Shown: positions 21,540 to 32,085 of the stretch, in pieces | Position numbering within the stretch: position 1 is the first letter of the stretch | Layout: each line of letters starts with the position of its first letter | Source: Tetradesmus obliquus | Lineage: Eukaryota > Chlorophyta > Chlorophyceae > Sphaeropleales > Scenedesmaceae | DNA length: 64,000 nt | Assembly (NCBI GenBank): GCA_030272155.1 | Contig: CP126192.1 | Coordinates: 5,428,501 to 5,492,500 of the forward strand | Reading direction: 5' to 3' | Program-made: the position numbers and the translations under genes | Notes under the pieces: generated by a model | The model's input: only the letters and a program-made list of their open reading frames with translations | The model's database searches: none | What the model was told of the DNA's origin: nothing

Positions 21540-24516
21540 AGGCTACTCACGCAAAGAAGACGCTGGAGGCTGCTTTGACCACGCCTCCAACGCCAAAAGG
21601 CAGGAAGCCGTTGGGCTGCGTGTAGTTGAGCGTGTTCACCTTCGGGGCACCTGGCAGCAGCAGCAGCAGCAGCAGTAGCAGCAGTAGCAGCTTTCACGCA
21701 CGGAGCTATGGCACCTACTTTGAGCCCATATATATGGCCGTCATCCACGCCTGGCTGCTGTGCTGCAGCGTCAGATTAGGCCAGAGCCGCTCTGCCGGCG
21801 GCTGCATCAGCCATTAGCAGTGAGAAGCAGCTGCACCAGGCTCCACCGGCCGCAGCAGGGCCGTATGCTTAGCGCGCTGCACCTCACAAGGAAGACGCAA
21901 AAGAAGTTTGCCACCAGGGCCACCGCCACTGCTGCAGCATGACCACAAACAACTGCTGCAGCAAGTATCAGGGCAAGCCGATGCACCAGGCTAGTACTGT
22001 TGTGGCAGCAGCAAGGTCGTGCCTCACCGAGAAAGATGCACAAGAAAATTGCCACCAGCGACACTGCCACTGTTGCAGCATTGAAGTAAAAGGACTCCTT
22101 GACCCCAAAGGCCATGATGGCGGTCAGCAGCACAACCGCCGCCAGCGCGATGGGGTCGATGATGACGGCTGATGTCTTGCTGCCGCAGGCTGCCACGCAG
22201 AACTGCAGCGAGCCAGAAGGCCGTCCTGCGGTTGCGGCACGCCATGCCAGTGGCAGAGGGCAGCAAACAATGGAATCAGCTGTTTGGTGCTCCAGCTATA
22301 GCAGAAGCAGTGTGCTGTAGCCGTTGGCAGTTGCTCGCAGCATGTTTAAACATGCTAAACGTAGCTTGGCGCCTCACTGTTGTAGCCGTAGCTGTGGCTG
22401 ATTGGCTCGTCCCAGGAGAGATGATCAGCTTTTTGTCAGCAGTCAGCAGTTGCTTACCATGGTGCACCCGCTTACAATACAACACGTCACTAGCCCAGCA
22501 GGCCATTTAACCGCTCGCAAGGGTTGTGTAAGGTTTTAGTTGAACCCTCACCTATCATGGTGGTGAAGTAACTTGCAAAGCCCTTGGCCACTGTGCTGCC
22601 TGCCAGCAGGTACTCCAGCATGGTGTTGGCTCCCACCATCCAGCCAAAGAACTGCAGGCAGCAGGCCATACAGCCACGCAGACAAATCAGCAGAAAGCCA
22701 TAGACAGTAGTGTGCTGCAACGGACTAAATGCCTGCTAGCAGGTACTCCAGCATGGTGCTGGCTCCCACCATCCAGCCAAAGAACTGGCAGGCCAGCGGC
22801 ACACATGTACAGCAGCAGCCAAGTACGCAGCAGCAGAAAGCCGTGGTTGATGCACAGATAAGCAAGAAGGCAGGCTGTGGGGAGAATTACTACGCAGTCA
22901 GTTCAAGCACCCACAACATGCTGCTGTTTGTGACTGTGAGAGCTTGGCAGTATCTGTACCTGTGCAATTCAAGCAAGCATTTTCAGCTACCATTGCAGCG
23001 AGAACCCAAAAGACTGATGTCTACACCGGTAGAAGTTTGCTATGTGAGTGCTGCATGTCCAGATGCACATCCGAACTACGCAGCCGTCTACTAGACTAGT
23101 AGTCAGCCGTGTCTCATGAGATGATCACCTTGCCGTACATCATGGTGGCGTAGGCAAACGCGCCTCCAGTGATCACCACCTCACTTGCAAACCTGCAGCC
23201 ATGAAGCAGCAACAGCAGCAGCAGCAGCAGCAGCATTACAGCAGGCAAATGAGCTGCCACAGGCATTGTGCAAAGGCAACAAAGTGGGAAACCAAGCCGT
23301 GCTTGCCAGCAAGTGTGATTCAGCTGTTGCCTGTCGGTCAGTCAGCATTCACTGGTTGAGATGCTGCACGTACACAAACAGTTGACTCACTGCCCTTGCA
23401 GCCCCATCAGCCAAACACACTGAGGTTTCTAAACATGTGAGCTGCAGTGTTGGTCTGAAGTACAGAATGCCGCCACTTCGGGTCGTGCTCATATGACCAG
23501 GCATACGCTTCAAACTTTTAACAGTCAGGACATCACAAGCAGTTGTGCTGCGATAGGCACACATCCGCTGCATGAAAAAGGCTGTGTGGCCACTCACTCA
23601 GCATAGCAGAGCGCGGTCAGCGTTGCGACAGCGCCGCTCAGCAGGTACGCAAGCATGACAGCCGGCCTACAAAGCACGATGTGGCAGAGAGGGTCAGAAT
23701 TAAAACCAACTCGCATGAGGGTGAACACGTACGAAGCCATGAAAGCGGCAGCAAATCATACACAACACACCAGCCGCTCCTGTGGGGCGCGGGGCCGATG
23801 GCGACGTTGCTATGGCTTAAATGGTAACATGATGATGATGACAACACACCAGCAGCACACAGCACAGCAGTGAGTTCAGCAGCAGGCATCACTGCGGCTC
23901 GCTGCAGGGATCTCACCCACACTCACCCAGCATTGCTTTTGGCCTGGATGCCGGTGACAACAAAGATTCCTCCGCCGATGATTGCTGACACACCAAAGGC
24001 TGACAGGTGGAACAGGCCCAGCACTCGCTTCATCTCCTTGTCCTTGCTCTTGACCTCAAGCCCATCCTGCAGCAGCAGCAGCAGCAGCAGGAGCAGCAGC
24101 AGCAGCCGTCAGGCATGATGTTACAGAGCCGTGCGCAGTCCTCCCGCACACTATGCCAGCTGGCATTATGCCGCCAGTGTGCGCTGCACTGCATGGCATG
24201 CATATCTGCACGGAGGCTGTTTATCGCAGTGATGAAGGGTGCCTTCAAGATGGCTGGAGCATCACTGCGTGACAGTTGACAGGCAGATTGAGCGAAGTTT
24301 TGAGGCACTGTCTGGCGGGCTCCAAGGTAACTCGGAGCAACGTTGCTGGCAGTGCTGCACTGCAGCACAAGATGTGCTGTGTGTTGAGCATGCAGCAAGG
24401 TTCCAAACCCTAAGCAGCAACAAACCTAGGATAGCTCCGTCTGCCTGTTGCATGGTAAGACAGCTTACCTTTGCACGCAGGTAGTACTGCCGAAATGAGC
24501 CATACTTGACCGTCAT
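17974..24516 (-). CDS. Cationic amino acid transporter (CAT, APC superfamily)
   Basis: Multi-pass membrane permease, 564 aa in this model. Twelve exons: 24516-24469, 24066-23927, 23666-23598, 23192-23129, 22651-22552, 22225-22028, 21650-21551, 21271-21138, 20514-20321, 19710-19592, 19143-18836, 18194-17974; the total is divisible by three. Landmarks: FGVSAIIGGGIFVVTG (TM1, glycine motif), GAFAYATMMYGKFFGWMVGA (TM3), VFFAYVGFDMIANGAEEARN then PRRDIP (the CAT signature), DIDSNAPFSVAL, ARVNPKTESPIVATII, and a C-terminal four-helix block through FYTLPVVYRPEGF, typical of CAT and absent from short APC permeases. It resembles plant and animal CATs for arginine and lysine; substrate not proven. The start ATG gives MTVKYGSF; an upstream exon is possible because an acceptor-like CCCAG precedes the frame. 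Its introns hold many partial exon copies (listed separately), and several end in CTG-type arrays. Confidence 0.9.
18370..18600 (-). repeat. Two partial copies of the last exon's 5' end in the preceding intron
   Basis: Copies at about 18377-18485 and 18512-18590 resemble the exon boundary at 18139-18228. Shared plus-strand text includes CCCAGCCAGGGCAGCC, TGCTGGGGCCCAG and GAGCCTGCAGGGTGCAA, which covers the acceptor junction (CTGCAG on the minus strand). Confidence 0.88.
19440..19535 (-). repeat. Copy of exon 10's donor end within intron 10
   Basis: It matches 19568-19635: GCCTCGTGC-CTCACCCCATG, GACACCAGG-CAGCCAGCAC and CTCCAGCGGCACAAA. The copy keeps the CTCACC donor (GGTGAG on the minus strand). 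Confidence 0.88.
19925..20240 (-). repeat. Two copies of exon 9's donor end within intron 9
   Basis: Copies at about 19925-19985 and 20172-20240 resemble the real junction at 20296-20360: TTACTGCATCTCACCAGGAA and GAGCCTGCAGCGCGACAGCA. The copies read GCAGCTCACAAAGAACTT and GCAGCTCACCAAGAACTC. A shared CTGTGTGCAGTGTATGCTACG follows in both regions. Confidence 0.82.
20652..20721. repeat. (CAG)23 array
   Basis: About 23 CAG triplets in intron 8 of the transporter (CTG on the sense strand). Confidence 0.95.
20782..20830. repeat. (CAG)16 array
   Basis: About 16 CAG triplets between two copies of the exon 9 acceptor segment. Confidence 0.95.
21875..21945 (-). repeat. Copy of exon 6's donor end within intron 6
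   Basis: It resembles 22024-22093. The copy has GTTTGCCACCAGGGCCACCG then CCACTGCTGCAGCA; the exon has ATTGCCACCAGCGACACTGC then CACTGTTGCAGCA. In sense it would read VAVALVANFFCVFL beside the real VAVSLVAIFLCIFL. Confidence 0.8.
22733..22793 (-). repeat. Truncated copy of exon 5 within intron 4
   Basis: AGCAGGTACTCCAGCATGGT and GGCTCCCACCATCCAGCCAA are repeated from 22605-22651. The copy keeps an acceptor (CCAG on the minus strand) and would encode FFGWMVGASTMLEYLLAG, but runs into a stop without a donor. Confidence 0.92.
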
Positions 24517-24529
24517 GTTGCTGAAGTTC

Positions 24530-26170
24530 CGCAACCTTCTGGGCAGTGGTGACCAGGCAGTTAGAGGGGCCTGAACAGCGCGCCTTGCGCCCCCAAGCAG
24601 TCGCAGTTGCGGTCAAGGATCGCTATTCTTTACAAGGTCTGCTGACACGCAATGTCTTTGCTGAGCAGGAACGAGTTGTGTGTGCAAAAGGACGAACCAC
24701 AAGCGTCGCAACCGACAGGACCAGAGACGCGCTTAATGAGTTGATTAAACAGAAAGCTACGCATGTGGATGAGCACGTGCTGGTCGGAGTGAAGAGGAGG
24801 GCAAGTCACTTCCTCACTCACTCGCACTGCCCGTCACTAGTAACACGGGATTACCGCGCTGCATCAGGGGCGCAAGTTGATATGTAAGATTTGTACTGCA
24901 TTCTAATACATGTGCTCGAACCTGCAGCTGTACGAGCCACAGCTTCGCGCACACCGTAAAGCAGTCGATCTCACTTGCTGCGAAGTTGCACAACATTGGG
25001 TCAGTGACCTCGCCTCGCGCTGGCTCTGTGTGGCTACAAGACAAACTGTTGAATCATATTAGTAAAATTTTATAAGAGACTGCTGCACTTGCCACACTGC
25101 ATGAAACCCTAGCGCAACAATGGCAGTACAGCAAGTGCTGTATCCCAAAAAAGTCTCAGGTAGGGCTCTTCTGCCCTGGAAATCAGGCCTTGCCGACACG
25201 AACTCTGCCACAAGCACAAGAGGCTGCCTGGAAGCACTGGTTGAGTTACAGTAGTGCCTCAGGCAGTGATACTGCGTACCTGCATACCCGAAGATGCTAT
25301 TGCATGCCGCATGCGGCGCAGGCATTGAAAGGCCTTCAAATGTCTACAGTTTGCCTGACACTGTCAGGCACTGCATGTGCTGTGTCAGGTGCTCAACAAA
25401 CGCCAGCTGCACCAGGCATGACATCGCAACCAGTGCTGAAACGAATTGAAGACGCCGTATGACAGCGTCTTGGCACGGGCAGGCAGTAGCGCCCCGTAGC
25501 GCCAGCATCCTCCCTTGTGAGCACGCAGACCTCCTAAGTAAGCTGGCAAATTTGCTTTATAGCTTGCAGCGCTGCAAATGGCAGCAACACCAACCACAAC
25601 GTAGCACTTGCAACAGCAATTGAGGCACAGCACATACAGCTTGGCGTTATTGTAGGCTAAGGGGAAGGCAGGTACGTACAGCAGTGCGACAAGACTCTGA
25701 GTCTGCTCAAGAGTCTGTACTGTCGAACCATATGTGATGTAGGCACAAAGATGACACGGCTGCAACACAGCAGCGAACAGACTCAAAAATGAGTGCAAAG
25801 TACAGCGCTGTGACAAGCAAAAGACATTGGTATTGGCGTTGGAATTGGTATATGCATTGTAGTGACAGCTGAGGAGCGCCTCGGGATGCCATAGCCTTGC
25901 ACTCTCATTAGGTACATACGTACATTGAAATAGGTGGTTCTAACACACAGTCGCCATGGCAATGGCGCCCCGAAACCGCTATTAAAGACACTTCTTGCTC
26001 TCAAGCAGCTGTTTGCACCCTGACCGCACGAGTCGCCTTGTGTTAGCTACTGTCTTGATTTAAAGCTGTCAAGTGCCAAGGTCCGCACAACCGGTTGGAA
26101 AAACGACTAGCACACTCAAGCAGCGGTTGCTACATGATCAATGCCACACCCCCAATCATCCTGCAAGCTG
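24530..26170. other. Gap between transporter 5' end and LRR gene 3' end
   Basis: About 1.6 kb with short unconvincing open frames. It should contain the transporter promoter and any missing 5' exon. A TTACA (TGTAA on the minus strand) at 25246-25250 could be the LRR gene poly(A) signal, but it is about 920 bp from the stop. Confidence 0.45.
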
Positions 26171-29100
26171 TCAACTTGACACAAGAGGCAGTGCGCTGCG
26201 CCGGCCTGGTGTTGGCACACAGTCACGCAATGCACAGCTGTCACTGCTAGCTGCCACAGCAGCGCTGCCAGTACTGTTTTCACTGCCGCTGCTTTCCGTT
26301 CCTGGAGTCACCCTGCTCCTGCTCACTGCTAAGGACGCACTCGCTACTGCCTTGACTTGTCGAACTGGGCTGCAGCCTCCTTCAGCAGCATCACTCATAC
26401 TGCGCATCTTGTGGCTGGGCAGCTTCACTGCAGCTGCGCTGCCGGTTGTGCGGGCAGGGCTGTAGCTGCCAGCAGCAGCTGCTGCTGCTGCCGCGCCTGC
26501 GGGTGCTGATGTGCGCATGCTGCCCGCTGCCGCAGGCTCCGACACCCTTCGCCGCATTGTGCGCAGCGTTTTGAGGCCAGGGGTGGGCGCAGTGCCAGGC
26601 GCCCCTGACCAAGCTGGCCCTGCACTGCCACCAGCGTCACTGCTGCTGCTGATGCTGCTTTGCCTGCTGCCACTGGCGGGTAGCCTGGGAAGCAGTTTAG
26701 ATGATGGGCTGCAAACTGCAGGCACACTCGCTGCTGCTGCTGCTGCTGCTGGTTGAGCTGCTCCCAGGGCCGCGCAGGTTGCACCGCCACCACTGCTGGC
26801 ACGAACCTGGTCTCTCCTGGGGCTGCCAGGTCCCACACCAAAGGTGGTGGTGGTGTACAGAGTATCTGCCGTTCGCAGCTGCTTGGGTTGCCCAGGCAGT
26901 GCAGCCGGGGCATCCTCCATGCTGCCGCTGCTGCTCTCTGGCCCAACTGTTTGAACAACATTCTCAGCTGCTCCTACGCCTGCTGCTGCTGCTGCCACCG
27001 CATGGTGGTCCCTGCTGAGTAGTGCTGCCTCCGCCCTTGGCGCTCCCATCTCAGATCTATGATAACTGCTGAGCAGTGCAGGACTGCCGCTGTTGCTGCC
27101 ACCAGCAACTGGGCTGCTCCCGCTGCTGTCAATGTCTGACAGCGCATCGTCCGAGTCATCGTAATGGTTGCAGATGTCATCGCTGCCGTCATACACACCA
27201 GCAGCAATGGCAGACGATGTGCGTGACAGGCCACCTTCATGGCAGAACAGCGTGTTGAACATCCAGAGCTGCTGCTTATCTGGCGCCTCTCCCTGCTGTG
27301 GCTCTGCAGCATCACCGCCATTGCCATGCTGGCTAAGCGACAGGGCCTTGCTGCCTGCTGTACCCGCCTGGCTGCGGCAGCTGCCACTGCAGCTGCTGCT
27401 GTCTGCAAGGCTCATTGCTCCAACAGCGGGGCTGCCGCTGTGCTTGCTGGCGCCCTGTCCAGCTGCCTGTGCAGCTTCGCCATCAACTTCTGCTGCCATG
27501 GCATGTGCTGCTGCCTGCTTGGCTGCCTCCACACGCCAGTACTCCGGCAAGCACTCCCTGAGCACAGTCAAAGTGTGTGCAGGTGGCTGCTGCTGCTGTT
27601 GACTGCAGTCTGTGGCTGCAGATGCGGGGTTGCTTGCTGCTGCTGCTGCTGCTGCTGCCTCTGCCAACGGCTGCATGCCCTGGGGCCCTACCCAGTTGAA
27701 GCTGACATCCAGCAACTGCAGGCTGCAGCTTGGACTGCTGACAGCCTTGGCCAGCGACTGGATGCCTGCAGACAGCAGAGCAAAAGACAAATGAACCACC
27801 GCAGCATGAGTAGCAGTAACGCCAAGCAGCTGGAGTGTCAGCGCCCTGGGCGAAGGCGTCCATTGCGTGACAAACCAGACACACACTGTTGCTTACAGTG
27901 TGAAACAAAGCTAAAAAAAACTGCTTGCACCCACCTGCAGATGTTATTTGGTTGTCCACTAGCCTCAGCTCCAGCAGCTGCACCCGCACCCCTGTTGGCA
28001 CAGCAGCAGCGGCAGCTCGCCACTTCAGCGGGCTGCGGAAGTGTGCTGCTGCAGCTGCAGGGGCCTCAACGGGTGCAGGAGCCAGTAACCCCGCCAGCGC
28101 TGCTGCAGCTACGTCGGTGAGCTCACAGCCTGACAGGTCGAGGCTACGCAGGCTAGCGCCGCCTGCAGCCAGAGTGTCTGCCAATGCGATGGCACCTGTA
28201 GCCAACAGCAGGGTGACAGCAGAGCGTTCAGGCGCATGGCGCGTGAAGCAACAAACCGGTATTGGACAAGCAGCTGTTTCAATGGTACCTTGTTAGCAGC
28301 CCACTGCATCGTTATGCAGGGCCACCACTAGCACTTGATGCTGCATGCCACCATGCCTCCATGCAGCTTGTTGCTGCCTGCACCAGCGTACCTTCATCGC
28401 CTACGCTGGCACAGCCCGCCAGGCTCAGCTCCACCAGGCCAGGCAGCTGCCCAGCAGATGCCATAGCCCGGCCCAGCTGGCCCATAGCTACAGCAGACAG
28501 CCGGCAGTTGCCTCCAAGGGCCAGCCGCCTCAGGCCCCTGCAGCCGGCAGCAGCCCCCCGGCTGATCCAGCTGCTGCCTGTGGCCTGTGCCAAGGGCTTC
28601 AGCGTAGCATCAGTCAGGCTGGTGCTGCTGAGGTCCAGCTGCTGCAGGCTGCAGCAGCTGGCAGCAGCTGCCACTACCTGGCTGAGCGCAGCCTGCACAG
28701 CAAGATACGATGTGTGCTCAGTGGCTGCCATTGTTGTGATATGGAACACACATATGCATAGTATACTGTGCATTGACGCACATACAACTTGTTCTACTTG
28801 TTATACTTCCAAAAGGTAGCCACATACGACAGCATCTTGGGTGTGCAGACAAAGCCCAGCATGCACTCACCGCTCCCATGCTGCTGCAATGCGCCAGGTT
28901 GACCTGTGTGAGGCTGCAGTCCTTGGCCCTGAGCAACTTGGCGGCTGCAGCTGCAGCATTGGGCCCGAGAGAGCAGCGCACAGCTGACAGCACTTGCAGC
29001 TGCATGCAGCCCTGCAGCGCCTGAAGACACAACATACATAAGTATGCAAACGACGCCGCTGTCAGCAAAAGTTAGGGGCTGGTAACACTTCTGCATGCAA

Positions 29101-30585
29101 CTGTCCCTTTCATATCTCCTTGTATCACTGCTTGTTAACTTGTGAACATAATTTGCTGCAGGCTCAATGCACCTGCACTTCTGTCAGGCATCTAAGCCTG
29201 TAGGCTGCTGGCCTGCTGCAACTCACCTCAATTAGGCCACTCCAGGCTGTATCAGCAGCTGCCACAGTTTGGCTGCTGCTGCCATCAGCATTTGCGCTGC
29301 TGGTGCTACTCTGCACGCAGCCCAAGGAACTGTACGACACATCCAGCTCCTTGAGTTGCTGGCAGCCAGCAAGCGCGGCTGCCAGCGCAGGCACACTGGC
29401 CGGCTGCAAGCAGTTCAGCAACCTGTCCCGCAGCAGGCAGGCATCAGCATTGGCACACGTTAGCTTTTCGGGGCCCATACGGAAGTCGGATGATCACAAG
29501 TTCTGGCCTTGACACTGTTGCTTGATGACACTGCTGCTCAGGAGCTGGCACGCCAAACACCAGTTAGAAGCCCACCTTATTGTCTGCAGCTCGCACCCTG
29601 CAGCCAGCCCATCACACAGCGCCTGCCACGCCATGTCACACATGAACACAGCATCTAGCGTCAGGCTGCGTAAGCTGCAGCCAGCTGCACCAGTGCTGCA
29701 GCCATTGCTGCTGAAGTTGCTGCAGCCGCTGTGTAAAATGCTGCCCAGTGCCTTTGCTGCGCACACGTCGATGTTCAGTTCCTGCAAGCTCAGCTGCTGC
29801 AGGCATGAGTATGCTGCCATACAGGTGGTAAGTGGCGCAGCAACTGGTTGCTGCAGGTCAATGCCAACTAGCTGCAGGCCGCGTTGCTGATGGTGCAGCC
29901 GGCGGTCTCGCTGCTCGCTCTGGGCTGGAGGCGCAGCCCCTCCATGCAACGCAAGCTTGTGCTGCATAGCATTGGTTGCCTGCTGCTGTTCTGGCTGTGT
30001 CAACTGCTGCTGGTTGTTAGCAATAAGCCCGTCCACTGCTGCCAGCACCAAGGGTCCAAGCAGCTCGTATGGCAGCTGCGAAGGCAGCATCCCAAGAGAC
30101 TCGCTGCTGATGACGAGCTGCCCATCATCAGTAACTGCAGGCATGCATTGACATGTCAGGCGGTCAGTTCCTGTGACGCCAAAGGGCATGAGTCAGCTCG
30201 TCAGGTGTGAGCCTTTCAAATTATGTCAGATGCTGCAGCTGCAGCAGTACCTGCAGCACATGTGCCTGCTGCAGGAAGTAGCTCAAGCTGCCTGGTGTGC
30301 ATGCACATGTGAAGTCTGTGATTTTGACCTGCATCATATTGAGTGGTCAAGCACTCACTGTTCAAAGCTTGCAGCCAGGTCCTGAGCTGCTCATATGTCA
30401 GCAGGCTCTGCTGGTCCGCTGTCTGAACTTGTCCCGCCTGCAGCGTCATGACACCAGGTCAGCTGGACATCACGGCACGCTGGCAGCTGCATTGAGCGTA
30501 AAAATAAAAATAGGTTTGTAAACGTATTCACCTCCTCTCCAGATGCCTGCCGCAAGCTGGGCCAGCTGCTCCACACTGGATTCAT
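26171..30585 (-). CDS. Leucine-rich-repeat (RNI-like) protein with long disordered C-terminal tail
   Basis: Predicted 1064-aa protein. Exons: 30585-30532, 30437-30359, 30134-29576, 29422-29227, 29020-28871, 28692-28392, 28195-27935, 27765-26171; all phases close. LRRs of the ribonuclease-inhibitor type span exons 3-8: CSLRSLTLDAVFM, CQQLKELDVSYSSLG, CSLTQVNLAHCSSMG, CSLQQLDLSSTSLTD, LPGLVELSLAGCASVGDEG, ASLRSLDLSGCELTD, VQLLELRLVDNQIT and CSLQLLDVSFNWVG. Exon boundaries fall between repeats. The last exon then runs about 500 residues of low-complexity sequence rich in S, A, G and Q, with an acidic patch (DDSDDALSDIDS), ending LPLVSS. The first two exons are short and less certain; the ATG at 30585 is the first in frame. 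No kinase, F-box or nucleotide-binding motif is visible. It is probably an intracellular scaffold or regulator, but function cannot be assigned. Confidence 0.75.
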
Positions 30586-31717
30586 GCCGTCCTGGCTGTC
30601 TGAAAGTGATGCTGGTCAACCGCGGCCCAGGCTCCTGATGCTACAAGGCAACCTTTTTTGTGCGTCAAGTAGCTTGGTTAGGTTATTACATAAGCCTTCA
30701 TGGTTGCCCTGCACCCATCGCACACTTGGAAGCAGTATTGAAACGAGCTGGGGAGAAAACAGACATAGGAATGCTTCAAGGCAAAGAAAACTTCAAGTGC
30801 CAAACTTTGGTAGTTTTTGACGCGTGCTGTGCACAGCGCATCGACAATGTTGAGCAGCTGTTTTGATTGACTGTCAGTAGCTGAGACCGACTCCCTGCGA
30901 ACAGCGCGGCAGGTCGGAGTTTCAAAAGGCCGTCTGGACCAAACCAAAGAGATTTATAGTGTACTGCAAGCATATCCGGCCTGCGCCACCACTGAGAGTT
31001 ATGTGACAGACATCCACTGTTGTCAAATCTTTCACTGTTTGTGCCGGTTCAGGCCGAGCCACATCCGATGTGGGGCTCGCTCCGTAGGGCACAGCCCCAT
31101 CACCAAAGCGAGGTTCAAAGATTGAACCTGTGGGCACCTCAAGACGCAGGACACAAGTGCCTAGTTTTTTTTGCCAGGTGGTGAACCCTACAGACGGTGT
31201 CGCAGGAACTTGCCACATCGCAGTCCCCTGTCTTGACAGTATTAAGAGTTGCAGGCAATCAACTTGACACTGACAGCCGACGTGATTGGTGCCCGCAGAG
31301 TAAACTGTGCCAAGTTACCAGCACCCATTAAACAACCACAAGCACGTCTCAGCATGCCACGACGGCTGCCAGCTGGCAGAAGCATGCATCGCGAAGGCGT
31401 CTTATCAGGCACAAGCAGACCACCTACAAGCTCTACTACAGCATGCAACTTGCAGGCATGCAGCCACGACCCCAACCCGTCCTGCTATGACTCATACAGC
31501 AAAAAGCTATGAGTCTGCAGCATACACTCCAAAAGCAAACTATTAGACAAGCCTAACCATCTGTCCTATATTGTCAAGCAAAGCAAGCTCGCAGCCTTGA
31601 AGGCCACGTGTGCACCACACAACCGTACTGTTGGTACCTGATGCAGCATCAATGCTAAAAGGCAGCTGTATCAGTGCAAAGGCGCTGCACCAGTGCCACT
31701 TTCTTGGCGTCTCAGCA
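30586..31717. other. Region without recognised gene
   Basis: About 1.1 kb between the LRR gene 5' end and the ASA7 3' end. It is almost free of triplet repeats. A 98-codon minus-strand frame (31218-30922) has ordinary composition (contains GSIFEPRFGDGAVPYG) but no family I recognise. Confidence 0.4.
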
Positions 31718-31815
31718 TCACTGTGCCTTAGCCAGCAGGAACTGCGTCACCACGCCATTGGCGACTGTGGGGCTGACTGCAGGGCCCAGCACATTCATGC
31801 GGCGCTTGCGGTAGG

Positions 31816-31848
<33 letters not shown>

Positions 31849-32042
31849 GGCAGAAGCTCACGAATGTCAGGCAGGCACATCAGGAATAAGTCAACACGGC
31901 ACACCAGCATGCTGACTAACCGCCAACTTGAGTTACTACGCATCGCCCGCCATCCTCATAGCATAAATTGCACAACCACTGACACTGTGTACTTTGCACC
32001 ACACCAACTTGCTGCTGCTGCATTCATCTGCTGTTCATTGTA

Positions 32043-32085
<43 letters not shown>

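Noticed and set aside
30922-31218. 98-codon minus-strand frame as an N-terminal exon of the LRR gene
   Set aside because: Normal composition, but no splice join to the LRR exons could be supported.
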